A stretch of DNA of 64,000 nt from Lysobacteraceae bacterium CU05-9 (lineage in GTDB: Bacteria > Pseudomonadota > Gammaproteobacteria > Xanthomonadales > Xanthomonadaceae). The notes under the pieces are model-generated. The model ran no database searches and was not told the origin of the DNA. It worked only from the letters and a program-made list of their open reading frames with translations. Location of the stretch: assembly GCA_007556525.1 (NCBI GenBank), contig SWJS01000001.1:588346-652345 (forward strand). Direction: 5' to 3'. The stretch's first letter is position 1. Each line of letters begins with the position of its first letter. The position numbers and the translations under genes are program-made. This document shows, one piece after another, positions 54,885 through 64,000 of the stretch.

Positions 54885-55651
54885 GCCTGCATCGATTGGA
54901 AAAAACGCTCCGCTCTTTCCAGATCCTCCGGCGTATCAACACCTGGCGGAAACTCCGCAGGTGTTCGCGCAACTGCAATTCGGAATCCTGCTTGCATCAC
55001 ACGGAGCTGCTCGAGAGATTCCACTTTCTCAAGCAAACCTTGCGGCATCTGCGCGAACTGCTTCAGAAAGCCAACGCGATACGAATAGATGCCAATATGC
55101 CGTTGCCACAGGCCAATCAAATCACGCGGCAAAACACTCGCCACACCAAACGTATCCCGCGACCAGGGAATCGGCGCACGCGAAAACAACATCGCCTCAC
55201 CGCGATCATTGGCAACGACTTTGACTGCATTCGGATCAAACAGTTGATCGACATCATCGATCACTGTCGACAGCGTTCCCATCGGCGCATCCGTTTCGGC
55301 AAGCAGCGCCGCAACGCGACGGATGCCTTCCACCGGCGCAAACGGTTCATCACCTTGCAGGTTAACGACGATTTGATCATCCGACCAACCCGCCAATGCC
55401 GCAGTCTCCGCTAAACGGTCCGTCCCGGATTGATGATCCGATGAAGTCATGTAAACCTTCACACCGGTTTCATCCAAGGCTTGAGCGATGCGCTCATCAT
55501 CCGCCGCGACGGCAACCTCGGTTGCACCCGCCGACAACGCACGCCGCGCCACATGCACGATCAATGGCACACCATCGATCAACCGCAATGGCTTACCCGG
55601 CAAGCGTGATGCCGCGTAACGCGCAGGGATCGCAACGACGAAATCAACCAC
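54881..55651 (-). CDS. kdsB: 3-deoxy-manno-octulosonate cytidylyltransferase
   Basis: A 256-residue enzyme making CMP-Kdo for the LPS inner core. It shows [42 protein letters not shown] and RAPIPWSRD. It overlaps lpxK by 8 bases and uvrC by 4. The small Trm112-like gene (ycaR) often found between lpxK and kdsB is absent. Confidence 0.96.
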   Translation of the reverse strand: MVDFVVAIPARYAASRLPGKPLRLIDGVPLIVHVARRALSAGATEVAVAADDERIAQALDETGVKVYMTSSDHQSGTDRLAETAALAGWSDDQIVVNLQGDEPFAPVEGIRRVAALLAETDAPMGTLSTVIDDVDQLFDPNAVKVVANDRGEAMLFSRAPIPWSRDTFGVASVLPRDLIGLWQRHIGIYSYRVGFLKQFAQMPQGLLEKVESLEQLRVMQAGFRIAVARTPAEFPPGVDTPEDLERAERFFQSMQA

Positions 55652-56657
55652 TCACTTTCTCCTCTGCAACCGCACGGACACGCGTCAGCAACGCATCCCA
55701 GAACTCATCCGGCAAAGTCGCATGCACAGGCACACAGTAAAAATTCGAATCCGCAAACGCCTTGCACTTGATGGCGTCCTTCTCGGTCATGAGGATTGGG
55801 AGTTTTTTGTCAAAAACCAAATCCGCCGCCGTATACATGTGGTGATCCGGAAACGCATGCGGGATGATCAACATGCCTTGCGCACGCAGGAATTCGAAGA
55901 AGCGTTCGGGATTGCCGATGCCAGCAACGGCATGCACGCGCTGCTCAATGAAACTTGCGAACGAGCGCACACGACCATTCGCGACATTACGCACTTGGTC
56001 GAAGTCATACGTCATTTCCCACAAGCCGCGAACGCGTTGCGAAGGTTTATCCGTCGCCCAGTTCAAAATGCGGAATTCAATGCCATCGGCGCGCGAAGCC
56101 GGTTCACGCAAAGGACCTGCTGGCATCAACTCCATGTTGCCGTAACGGCGCTGCGCATCAATGACTTCAATTTCGATGTCGCGCTTCAATGCGTAGTGCT
56201 GCAAGCCATCATCGCAAACAATGACGTCACAGCCTGCGGCAACCAAAGTCTTCGCAGCTGCAACGCGATTAACGTTTAAGGCAACAGGCACGCCCGTTGC
56301 CGCAAAAATCATCGCCGCCTCATCACCACTCTCCGCAATTGGAGTATCCGTCGTAACCGTCACAGCATTCTTCGGGTTCGCACGACCATAGCCGCGTGAA
56401 GCAACCCCAGGCTTGAAACCTTCTGCAAGCAAACGGTGAACGATGGCGATGGTGGTCGGTGTTTTGCCAGTGCCGCCGGCCGTAATGTTACCGACGACAA
56501 TCACGGGCACGTTCACGGCTTGCGACTTCAACCAGCCCTTACGGTAACCGTTGCGTCGCGCCGCACTGACGCCGCCAAATACCTTCGACAAAATCCGCGC
56601 AGTCGGCGGTACAGGCAATGTGCCATACCAATGTCGCGGTGTCTTACGAGGCGCCAT
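55644..56657 (-). CDS. lpxK: Tetraacyldisaccharide 4'-kinase
   Basis: A 337-residue kinase that adds the 4'-phosphate of lipid A. The Walker A-like region is [13 protein letters not shown], and ICDDGLQHY-type sequence ([13 protein letters not shown]) follows. ATG 56657 ([13 protein letters not shown]) gives a family-like N-terminus; the longer frame overlaps msbA too far. With this start it overlaps the msbA end by 14 bases. Confidence 0.94.
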   Translation of the reverse strand: MAPRKTPRHWYGTLPVPPTARILSKVFGGVSAARRNGYRKGWLKSQAVNVPVIVVGNITAGGTGKTPTTIAIVHRLLAEGFKPGVASRGYGRANPKNAVTVTTDTPIAESGDEAAMIFAATGVPVALNVNRVAAAKTLVAAGCDVIVCDDGLQHYALKRDIEIEVIDAQRRYGNMELMPAGPLREPASRADGIEFRILNWATDKPSQRVRGLWEMTYDFDQVRNVANGRVRSFASFIEQRVHAVAGIGNPERFFEFLRAQGMLIIPHAFPDHHMYTAADLVFDKKLPILMTEKDAIKCKAFADSNFYCVPVHATLPDEFWDALLTRVRAVAEEKVSG

Positions 56658-58410
56658 TGCCAGCCTCTCGGAACTGCATCCGATGCAATCGCGCGTACAT
56701 GCCGTCACGTGCAAGCAATTCGGCATGCGTGCCACGTTCGACGATGCGACCTTCGTCCATCACCAACACTTGGTCCGCATCCTCAATCGTCGACAGACGA
56801 TGTGCGATGACCAACGTCGTACGATCGGGCATCAAGCGTTCCAAAGCCGCCTGCACCAAACGCTCTGATTCGGTATCCAACGACGCCGTCGCTTCATCGA
56901 GAATCAATACCGGCGCATCCTTCAGCATCGCACGGGCAATTGCCAAACGCTGACGTTGACCGCCCGACAGCTTGCCGCCGCCAACGCCGATTTCGCTGTG
57001 GATGCCATCATCGAGCTTCGAAACGAACTCCGCAGCATTCGCGCCTTCAATCGCACCGACGAGCGAACTCTCGTCCGAAGAACGCATTTCACCGTACGCA
57101 ATGTTTTCGGCGACGGTTCCGTCGAACAACAACACGCGTTGCCCAACCAAAGCAATTTGACGGCGCAGATCACGCAGCGGAATGTTCCGCACGTTCACAC
57201 CGTCCAGCAAAATCTCCCCACGCTCCGGATCGTAGAAGCGAGGCAGCAATTGGATCAAAGTTGTTTTGCCACTGCCGGAGCGACCCACGATCGCAGTCAC
57301 AGTCCCAGGCTTCGCTACGAACGAAATATCTTCCAGTGCCAACGAAGTTGCATTCGGATAACGTGCGTCCACATGACGGAACTCCACTTCACCTCGCGCA
57401 CGCTCAACTTGGTGATCGCCGATATCCTCTTCGTCGGGGTCGTCAATGACCGTATACAAGCGCTGCGCCGATGCGATGCCGCGCTGAATCATGCCCTGCA
57501 CGTTAGTCAGCTGCTTCAACGCCGGAATCATCGCCATCATGTTGATCATCAGCACAACGAAGCCGCCTGCGCTCAAACGCCCTGCATATGCCTCACGCCC
57601 CGCGAAGTACATCAACAACGCCAACCCAATCGCACCCATCAACTGCACGATCGCCGACGAAACACTGCGTGTGGACTCGACTTTGAGCCCCAGATTCATG
57701 TGCTTATCGGCTTGTTCCTGGTAGCGGCCGACTTCAGCTTCCTGGGCGCCGTAGATTTTCACGTCCTGCTGATTCGTCAAAGCCTGATCGGCAAGCAGCA
57801 TCAAATGCGAACCCGATTCCTGCACGCGATGCCCGATACGACGGTAACGCTTGCCGACCTTGTCCATGATCCACGCCAACGGTGGCGCCATCAGCAAAAT
57901 CGCCAACGTCACCTGCCACGAGGTATACAGCATCACGCCAAGCGCAACCAACGCTTGCAGTGCTTGCTGGATCAAAACCTTCATCGCATCGATCACAGCG
58001 AACGAAACTTGATCGCTGTCGTTACCGAGGCGCATCAACATCGATGGCACGGGCTCGTCATCAAACCGCGCGCCGGGCAGATGCAAGTACTTGTTGAACA
58101 ACTGCACACGCAAGTCACGCGCAATGCCGCGTCCCGACTTCGCCATGAACACATCGGAAAAATACCCGGCAATCCCACGGACGACGAACAGCCCAACAAT
58201 CGTCAAAGGAATGACCAGGCTTAAGCCCTTGCCACCCTCAATGAACGTCTCGTCCACCATCGGCTTCATGAGCAGCGTGAAGTAACCACCGGCGGCGGCT
58301 TCCACGAGCATTCCGACCAGCGCGATCAACAACAGGGGGATGTAAGGTTTCGCGGTTCCCAGAAGGCGGCGATACGTTTCCCAGGGTGATCGAAATGACG
58401 ATTCTGACAT
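56644..58410 (-). CDS. msbA: Lipid A export ABC transporter MsbA
   Basis: A 588-residue half-transporter that flips lipid A-core. Six membrane helices are followed by an ATPase with GRSGSGKTTLIQL, LSGGQRQRLAIARA and LILDEATASLD. ATG 58410 (MSESSFRSPWETY) is used, since the extension to 58464 would overlap comEC. It lies 26 bases after comEC. The exbB/exbD genes often found between comEC and msbA are not present. Confidence 0.95.
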   Translation of the reverse strand: MSESSFRSPWETYRRLLGTAKPYIPLLLIALVGMLVEAAAGGYFTLLMKPMVDETFIEGGKGLSLVIPLTIVGLFVVRGIAGYFSDVFMAKSGRGIARDLRVQLFNKYLHLPGARFDDEPVPSMLMRLGNDSDQVSFAVIDAMKVLIQQALQALVALGVMLYTSWQVTLAILLMAPPLAWIMDKVGKRYRRIGHRVQESGSHLMLLADQALTNQQDVKIYGAQEAEVGRYQEQADKHMNLGLKVESTRSVSSAIVQLMGAIGLALLMYFAGREAYAGRLSAGGFVVLMINMMAMIPALKQLTNVQGMIQRGIASAQRLYTVIDDPDEEDIGDHQVERARGEVEFRHVDARYPNATSLALEDISFVAKPGTVTAIVGRSGSGKTTLIQLLPRFYDPERGEILLDGVNVRNIPLRDLRRQIALVGQRVLLFDGTVAENIAYGEMRSSDESSLVGAIEGANAAEFVSKLDDGIHSEIGVGGGKLSGGQRQRLAIARAMLKDAPVLILDEATASLDTESERLVQAALERLMPDRTTLVIAHRLSTIEDADQVLVMDEGRIVERGTHAELLARDGMYARLHRMQFREAGNGAS

Positions 58411-58436
58411 ACCCAATAGGATACCGTATGGAACGT

Positions 58437-60770
58437 TTATTTCCTTGGATTTTCCGCATCCCACAGCGTTTCGCGTTCATCGCGCAGGCCACTTTGCAAC
58501 GACTTCGAGCCATTGAGCACCACGCGCATCGCACCTTCTTTCGCCGTCTCGTCAAAAACCGCCCCACCCTCCAGCCATCTCTTCACAACGACTGGTCGTG
58601 GGTGACGGAATTGATTTTTGAAACCCGTGCCAGCAAGCGCCAATTTCGGCTTCACCGCCGCGATGAATTCTTCCGACGACGAACTCTCGCTGCCATGATG
58701 CGGAACGGTCACAACGTCGGATTTGAGCTTCTCGCCATCCATTGCGACCAACTCCCGTTCCGGGTCGACTCCAATGTCGCCGGTGAGCAGGATGGTCGCG
58801 TTACGCGCCGTCACCTTCACCACGCAACTCGAATCATTCGCGAGATACGGCGAGTCAGGCATCGGCCAAAGGACTTCGAATTTCACGCCGTCCCACATCC
58901 ATTCGTGACCACGATGGCACAGGTCGATGTTAGGAATGCCGGAACCCAACGGCGCCTGTGCATTCAAGACCTTCACTCCGCGTCGTACTGCCTCGAAACC
59001 TCCTGCATGATCATTGTCACCATGACTGAGCATCACGCGATCCACTGTTGAGACTCCCATCGCACGCAACGTTGGCAACACAGAGAGTTCCCCTTCGTCG
59101 CGACCGGGAGTTTTGGCGGGGCCGACGTCATAGAGGAAGTTGTGCGAGGCGGTTTGCATGAAGACCGACAAACCTTGTCCCACATCAATCACGCGCATCG
59201 AAACATCGCCTTGCGACGGTCGCGGCAAATAAGGCCACAACATCGGCAACGTCAACACTACACCCAACCAACGTCCCGGCGTTCGCGATGGCAACGTCAA
59301 AACCAACGCCGCCAACAACCCCATCACCAACCCAACTGTCGTCAACGTCGGCAGGAAAAACATGGCACCGGATTGTTTTGACAGCCATACAAACAACGGC
59401 CACGTGAGGTCAAAACACCACGCCGCCAAATTCCAGATCCAAACACCGCCACCGCTCCACACCGCATCGACGCCGGTGCCCAACAACGATAGCGGCACGA
59501 CCACGCAACTCCACCACGGCACCGCGAGCAAGTTCGCCAATGAGCCCGCCGCCGACACTTGACCAAATAGAAGCACGCCCAATGGCATCAAAACCAACGT
59601 CGCGACCCATTGCGTCTGCAAAAACAACTTCATCCCGCCCACCGCACCCAACGGAGGCATGACCGCCATCAACCAACCGACGCCGAGAAAGCTCAACCAA
59701 AATCCCGCCGTCATCACCGCCATCGGATCCCATGCGACCATCACGAATGCGACGGCGCCTAACGTATCAAATGCCGAAACACTTCGTCGCGCAAGAATCG
59801 AAATCGCAATCACGACGAGCATCATCGCGGTGCGCACCGTTGGCACTTCGCTGCCCGTCAGAATCGCATAACCGACCCCACCAACCACACCGAGTACCGC
59901 CATCAATCCATGCATCGGAATGAGGTGCGTCAAGCGCGGCCACCCGAGCACCAGCAGCTTTCCAAACAACGCGAAAAACACTGCCACAAACCCCACATGC
60001 GATCCAGAAATCGCAATAAGATGTGTGAGTCCATCGTTACGCAAAATCTGCCAATCATCCTGACTGATCCCGCGCGTATCGCCCAACGCCAAGGCGCGCA
60101 CGAACCGACTCGACGGTGACGTCACACTCGACCCAATGCGCGCCGACGATTGTTGCCGCCACGAAAACATCGACTCCTTCGATCGCAACAACACGGCGTC
60201 ATCGAGATCCTTTAATCGACCGGTACCGACGATGCGTTTGGCGAAGGCGGATTTTTCACTGTCAAAACCCCCTTCATTAATCACACTCCTCGGCATCCGC
60301 ATCTGCAGCGGCAACTCCCACGTTTGCCCGACGCGAAACCTCTCGGCATACGGCGCAACGTCCTCGCCCGGCTTTGCATACCACTGAACACGGATCTGTT
60401 GTTTGACGAGAAATTCAAATGACTTCGGCGCACGCTCCACCGTCGCGACAAACCGCAACCCACCCTCATCGATTATCGGCAGCTCTTCAATCTCTGCGAC
60501 TAAGGTTGCCGTCTCCCGATCCAACGCCAGCGGCACCGTCGCGCGCACTACCTCGCCCGCGTGCCACTGCCCCAATGCAAAGCCCAAGCCAACCGCGGCT
60601 ACAAACCGCCATCGTGCGGTCAACAACCACCACGCACCAAACAGCAACGCACCGCCCAGCGCATACGACGCCGGCAACAACGCGGATCCATACAGCGCCA
60701 AACAAACGCCCGTCACCAACGCAACTGCGCAGGCGAACGATAATCGCGATGGAGACAAAAATTCGAACAT
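58437..60770 (-). CDS. comEC: DNA internalization competence protein ComEC/Rec2
   Basis: A 777-residue inner-membrane channel for single-stranded DNA uptake. It has an N-terminal soluble segment (DUF4131-like), a large polytopic Competence region (residues about 220-480, HLIAISGSHVGFVA is the signature) and a C-terminal metallo-beta-lactamase domain with VMLSHGDNDHAGGFEAV. All parts are full length, so the gene looks active. It is in the lipid A gene group, as in many gammaproteobacteria. Confidence 0.92.
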   Translation of the reverse strand: MFEFLSPSRLSFACAVALVTGVCLALYGSALLPASYALGGALLFGAWWLLTARWRFVAAVGLGFALGQWHAGEVVRATVPLALDRETATLVAEIEELPIIDEGGLRFVATVERAPKSFEFLVKQQIRVQWYAKPGEDVAPYAERFRVGQTWELPLQMRMPRSVINEGGFDSEKSAFAKRIVGTGRLKDLDDAVLLRSKESMFSWRQQSSARIGSSVTSPSSRFVRALALGDTRGISQDDWQILRNDGLTHLIAISGSHVGFVAVFFALFGKLLVLGWPRLTHLIPMHGLMAVLGVVGGVGYAILTGSEVPTVRTAMMLVVIAISILARRSVSAFDTLGAVAFVMVAWDPMAVMTAGFWLSFLGVGWLMAVMPPLGAVGGMKLFLQTQWVATLVLMPLGVLLFGQVSAAGSLANLLAVPWWSCVVVPLSLLGTGVDAVWSGGGVWIWNLAAWCFDLTWPLFVWLSKQSGAMFFLPTLTTVGLVMGLLAALVLTLPSRTPGRWLGVVLTLPMLWPYLPRPSQGDVSMRVIDVGQGLSVFMQTASHNFLYDVGPAKTPGRDEGELSVLPTLRAMGVSTVDRVMLSHGDNDHAGGFEAVRRGVKVLNAQAPLGSGIPNIDLCHRGHEWMWDGVKFEVLWPMPDSPYLANDSSCVVKVTARNATILLTGDIGVDPERELVAMDGEKLKSDVVTVPHHGSESSSSEEFIAAVKPKLALAGTGFKNQFRHPRPVVVKRWLEGGAVFDETAKEGAMRVVLNGSKSLQSGLRDERETLWDAENPRK

Positions 60771-60807
60771 CCACCCACCCTACGGCGAGCGGACAATCAC
60801 CGTACCG

Positions 60808-61515
60808 TTACTCGGCCTTTAAGGCGACAGGCTGTAGCTTTCCTTCGACGAGCTCAACCACGCGGTCGAGTCGTGCAGCCAAACGACGGTCATGCGTGAC
60901 CATCACGAGTGACGTGCCCTGCTCCTTGTTGAGCTTGAGCATCAACTCAAACACGGTCGCCGCGGTGCGTTCATCGAGATTACCGGTCGGCTCGTCGCCG
61001 AGAATGCACGCCGGACGGTTCGCCATCGCACGCGCAACAGCAGCACGTTGGCGCTCACCACCCGACAACTCGCCGGGCTTATGAGACAACCGATGACCCA
61101 ACCCAACCGCCTCCAACAACTCCGTCGCACGGGCCGATGCTTCTTTCACATCCTTGCCCGACAGCATGACTGGCAGCATCACATTTTCGAGAGCGGTAAA
61201 CTCCGGCAACAGATGATGGAACTGATAAATAAAACCCAACGCACGGTTGCGCAATTCACCACGCGCGGTGTCGCCGAGAGAAGACATTTTTTGGCCGTCA
61301 ACAAATACATCACCCGCCGTCGGCGTATCCAACCCACCGAGCAGATGCAGCAACGTCGACTTACCGGCACCCGACGCACCGACAATCGCCACGGTCTCGC
61401 CACGCTTCACGGTCAATGACAAATCGTCAAAAACCGGCGTCCTCATCTCACCTTCCTGGTACACCATCGACAGGCCGGAACACGCGAGTACGGAATCCTT
61501 GATCGCATCATTCAT
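60808..61515 (-). CDS. lolD: Lipoprotein-releasing system ATPase LolD
   Basis: A 235-residue ATPase with GASGAGKSTLLHLLGGLD, LSGGERQRAAVARA and ILGDEPTGNLD, as in LolD. It powers release of outer-membrane lipoproteins to LolA. It overlaps the LolC/E gene by 8 bases. Confidence 0.94.
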   Translation of the reverse strand: MNDAIKDSVLACSGLSMVYQEGEMRTPVFDDLSLTVKRGETVAIVGASGAGKSTLLHLLGGLDTPTAGDVFVDGQKMSSLGDTARGELRNRALGFIYQFHHLLPEFTALENVMLPVMLSGKDVKEASARATELLEAVGLGHRLSHKPGELSGGERQRAAVARAMANRPACILGDEPTGNLDERTAATVFELMLKLNKEQGTSLVMVTHDRRLAARLDRVVELVEGKLQPVALKAE

Positions 61516-62752
61516 AGCGCAATGCCTCCGCAGGTGCCGTGCGCGCAGCGCGCCAAGCCGGATACAACGTCGCGAGGAATGCCATGATCAACGCCACCGC
61601 CGAAATCACCAAAATATCTGATACCCGCAAATCCGTCGGCAACCCCGTCACGTAATAAACGTCTTCGGGCAACAATTGCACACCGAGCACCGTCTCGATG
61701 CCTTTGAGAATATGTTCGAGATTCAATGTTAGTAGGACACCCAAAATCACGCCACTGATCGTGCCAATGATGCCGATCAACGAACCTTGCACCATGAAGA
61801 TTTTCATGACACCCGATGGTGATAAACCTAACGTCCGCAAAATCGCAATGTCCGCTTGCTTGTCCGTCACCAACATCACTTGCGATGACACGAGATTGAA
61901 CGCGCCCATCGCGATGATCAATGACAGGAGGATGCCCATCAGGGTCTTCTCCATCTTTAACGCGCGGAACATGTTGATGTTTTCGGTCGTCCAATCCGTC
62001 GCCTGATATTCGCCACGCAATGACGTGCCGATTTCCTTCGCGACGTCGGCCGCCTTGTCCATATCCTTCACTTTGACGCGCACGCCGGTGACACCATCAC
62101 CCATGCGCAAAACACGCTGCAAATCCGACATGTTGACGAATGCCATGCCGCGGTCGTATTCGTTGTAACCCGCCGAAAAAATCCCCGACACCGTAAACCG
62201 CTTAAATTGCGGCACCGCCGTCACCGGAGTCACGCGGTAATCGGATGTCATCAATGTGACTTGATCACCAACAGCTGCACCCATCCATTGCGCCAACTCC
62301 GAGCCGAGAATGATATTGAACTCACCTGGTTTCAAATCAGTGAGCTTACCGGTGACAACACGCTGTCCGATGACGGAGACCTGCGCTTCAACAGCAGGAT
62401 CAATACCACGCACCATCGCCGGCTGATTGCGGGCGCCCTGTAACAGCGCTTCCTTTTCGACATAGGGAGCGGCGCCGATGACGTTCGGATTTTTGCGAAC
62501 TTCTGCATCAACATTGCGCCAATCCAAAACCGGATCACCATAACCCGATACCGTCACGTGCGAGACCATCTGCAGCATGCGATCACGGATCTCGAGCTGG
62601 AAGCCGCTCATGACAGACAGCGTCGTAATCAGCGCGGCCACACCAATCGCGATCCCAAGGATCGACGCCAGCGAAATGAAGGAAATGAATCCATTGCGGC
62701 GCTTGGCTCTGAGATAGCGAAGACCGATGGAAATGGGCAACGGTTTAAACAT
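61508..62752 (-). CDS. Lipoprotein-releasing system permease LolC/LolE family
   Basis: A 414-residue MacB-fold permease with an N-terminal helix, a large periplasmic domain and three C-terminal helices. RAKRRNGFISFISLASILGIAIGVAAL and the DKQADIAILRTLGLSPSGVMKIF coupling block are characteristic. Only one such permease gene is adjacent; it could be a LolF-type homodimer or pair with a second gene elsewhere. Confidence 0.9.
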   Translation of the reverse strand: MFKPLPISIGLRYLRAKRRNGFISFISLASILGIAIGVAALITTLSVMSGFQLEIRDRMLQMVSHVTVSGYGDPVLDWRNVDAEVRKNPNVIGAAPYVEKEALLQGARNQPAMVRGIDPAVEAQVSVIGQRVVTGKLTDLKPGEFNIILGSELAQWMGAAVGDQVTLMTSDYRVTPVTAVPQFKRFTVSGIFSAGYNEYDRGMAFVNMSDLQRVLRMGDGVTGVRVKVKDMDKAADVAKEIGTSLRGEYQATDWTTENINMFRALKMEKTLMGILLSLIIAMGAFNLVSSQVMLVTDKQADIAILRTLGLSPSGVMKIFMVQGSLIGIIGTISGVILGVLLTLNLEHILKGIETVLGVQLLPEDVYYVTGLPTDLRVSDILVISAVALIMAFLATLYPAWRAARTAPAEALRYE

Positions 62753-62757
62753 GTTGA

Positions 62758-63201
62758 CTATGTTGCCACTGATTGGTTCCGAAGCGTAGTGTTCCAGTGC
62801 ACCAAAGCCAGCTTGAATTCACGTCGGCGCTCCGCATCCGGGAAGCATGCGATCTTGCGGACCTTGCGATCAAACAGCAAAAAAGCCACCGGGCCACGCC
62901 ACTCAACTACCAAATCGCGGTAGGCTACGTCGTCTAGCAACAAACCCTCTTCGTGTGGGGCGATTAGGAGTTCGAACGAAGCCGCTCTCTTAAACTTCGT
63001 ATAGGTAAGGGGTAAAAGCGGGGTAAAGAGTACTGCGAACCCAAACTGCCACGCAAGCCCCGATGACCTGAGTCCTGAACTCCACACTGAAACGATTAGG
63101 AGCAGACTAGAGATTATTAGATAAGCGAAAGAGAGGGCTCTGCCGTCAACCCTGAGGTGGTAGCGCGCGAATGCGGTCGATGGCGATGCGGTATCGCTCA
63201 T
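62758..63201 (-). CDS. YgfX-like (CptA) membrane protein
   Basis: A 147-residue protein with two hydrophobic helices (residues about 23-65) and a C-terminal cytosolic part with DLVVEWRGPVAFLLFDR. Sequence similarity to YgfX is faint, but its place directly beside sdhE is the conserved ygfX-sdhE pair; in E. coli YgfX affects cell division and is tied to SdhE. ATG 63201 makes it overlap sdhE by 56 bases in another frame, an unusually long overlap; no better start lies further in. Confidence 0.68.
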   Translation of the reverse strand: MSDTASPSTAFARYHLRVDGRALSFAYLIISSLLLIVSVWSSGLRSSGLAWQFGFAVLFTPLLPLTYTKFKRAASFELLIAPHEEGLLLDDVAYRDLVVEWRGPVAFLLFDRKVRKIACFPDAERRREFKLALVHWNTTLRNQSVAT

Positions 63202-63433
63202 CCGTGCACACTTCGTATCCCATCATCCATTGGAAAAGCTTATCGTCTTCGGCATCCAGAAGATGTAGGAAATCATCCCGTTCTTCTGTCGGCGCATCGC
63301 CCCATCGCATTTCGAGGTAACGCTCCATCATGCGGTCCAACTCGCGCATGCCGCGACGGCACTTCCACTTCACTTTTCGCAACAAAGCCGCCTCTTCGGC
63401 GGCTTTGTCGGTGTTGTCAGCAAACTCAGTCAT
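63146..63433 (-). CDS. sdhE: FAD assembly factor SdhE
   Basis: A 95-residue factor needed to attach FAD to succinate dehydrogenase. The RGxxE motif is KCRRGMRELDRMM, and FLHLLDAEDDKLFQWMMG is the conserved C-terminal helix. It begins 13 bases after sdhB, within the succinate dehydrogenase unit. Confidence 0.94.
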   Translation of the reverse strand: MTEFADNTDKAAEEAALLRKVKWKCRRGMRELDRMMERYLEMRWGDAPTEERDDFLHLLDAEDDKLFQWMMGYEVCTDERYRIAIDRIRALPPQG

Positions 63434-63446
63434 GTACGGACGGCGC

Positions 63447-64000
63447 TTAGATTTGACGCTCGAGCATGAGTTTTTTGATGTCTGCGATCGCCTTCGCCGG
63501 GTTCAAACCCTTTGGACAGGTGCGTGCGCAGTTCATGATCGTGTGACAACGGTAGAGCTTGAACGGATCTTCGAGATCGTCGAGGCGACCGCCCGTATCT
63601 TCGTCACGCGAATCTATGATCCAGCGATACGATTGCAGCAAAATCGCAGGACCCAAATAGCGATCACCGTTCCACCAGTACGATGGGCACGACGTCGAGC
63701 AGCAGGCACACAGGATGCATTCGTATAGTCCGTCCAACTTGTCACGGTCTGCAGGCGACTGCAGGCGTTCACGGGATGGCACCGGCGATTGCGTGCGGAT
63801 CCACGGCTTGATCGATGCGTATTGCGCATAGAAGTGCGTCAGGTCAGGAACCAGATCCTTCACGACTTCCATGTGAGGCAACGGATAGATCGCAACGTCC
63901 TTGCCACTGACATCTTCAATGGCACGGATACACGCGAGCGTGTTGGTGCCATCGATGTTCATCGCGCACGAACCGCAGATGCCTTCACGGCACGAACGGC
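63447..64000 (-). CDS. sdhB: Succinate dehydrogenase iron-sulfur subunit (5' end outside window)
   Basis: The frame is open to the window end; upstream codons read [17 protein letters not shown], the [2Fe-2S] motif, so the apparent ATG at 63962 is internal. The [4Fe-4S] site [17 protein letters not shown] and [3Fe-4S] site [17 protein letters not shown] are both intact. About 184 residues are present of some 235-260. It couples succinate oxidation to quinone reduction. Upstream sdhCDA lie outside. Confidence 0.96.
   Translation of the reverse strand, partial: RSCREGICGSCAMNIDGTNTLACIRAIEDVSGKDVAIYPLPHMEVVKDLVPDLTHFYAQYASIKPWIRTQSPVPSRERLQSPADRDKLDGLYECILCACCSTSCPSYWWNGDRYLGPAILLQSYRWIIDSRDEDTGGRLDDLEDPFKLYRCHTIMNCARTCPKGLNPAKAIADIKKLMLERQI

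Noticed and set aside
56956-58224. 422-residue open frame opposite msbA
   Set aside because: Shadow frame; rich in His, Arg and Gln, with no recognisable domain.

Overview
The window looks like a chromosomal segment of a gammaproteobacterium, most likely of the order Xanthomonadales (Lysobacterales). The 41-residue zinc-free L36 ends in the pattern I associate with Xanthomonas-type L36. The gene orders rpsA-ihfB-lapB with a WecA/WbpL and WbpM pair, uvrC-pgsA-tRNA-Gly-tRNA-Cys, comEC-msbA-lpxK-kdsB and sdhB-sdhE-ygfX are gammaproteobacterial. A MetX-family protein of serine O-succinyltransferase type and a 'transmembrane repetitive' protein fit the same order. G+C looks only slightly above 50 %, low for that order. 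Genus and species cannot be set from this sequence alone.

Layout. 1-3.3 kb: class Ia ribonucleotide reductase (nrdA, cut at its 5' end, nrdB) and its maintenance ferredoxin. 3.3-11.7 kb, minus strand: an FAD amine oxidase-like protein, two surface-glycan genes (WbpM/CapD-like and WecA/WbpL-like), lapB, ihfB, rpsA and cmk. 11.9-15.7 kb, plus strand: rpmJ, agmatine-to-putrescine genes (aguA, aguB) coupled to a TraB-family membrane protein, and a small XRE regulator with a possibly leaderless message. 15.7-23.3 kb, minus strand: an RND efflux operon with one lipoprotein adaptor and two different RND pumps. 23.4-27.4 kb: two monohaem cytochromes c, a proline/serine-rich membrane protein, nfuA, phhB and a TonB-domain lipoprotein. 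27.4-34.1 kb: rluC, a long rne leader, rne, an atypical response regulator under a CRP/Clp-type palindrome, and a DUF445 protein. 34.1-36.1 kb: an omega-amidase and aminotransferase pair.

36.2-44.6 kb holds a full ccmABCDEFGHI operon, overlapping stop to start throughout. It runs on into a MetX-type acyltransferase and is followed by a cysteine dioxygenase, so haem-thiol chemistry and cysteine metabolism sit together. 44.7-47.0 kb, minus strand, has a tRNA-Leu, a membrane-anchored FMN glutamate synthase-domain protein and a previously unlisted 33-codon membrane peptide gene directly behind it, plus a remnant of nnrS. 47.1-49.3 kb: moaB-moaC-moeA. 49.3-64 kb, minus strand: a UvrA paralogue, the Gly-Cys-Gly tRNA cluster with its own promoter and terminator, pgsA, uvrC, kdsB, lpxK, msbA, comEC, lolD, lolC/E, a YgfX-like protein, sdhE and sdhB (cut at the window end).

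Most of the window is ordinary core genome. I see no insertion sequence, prophage, CRISPR array or defence island, and I do not claim a wholly new system. The observations most worth checking are the degenerate receiver regulator with its palindromic site, the unequal RND pair with Asn at a proton-relay position, the coupled 33-residue peptide, the tRNA-Leu terminator that contains the next gene's start codon, and the cysteine genes joined to the ccm operon.
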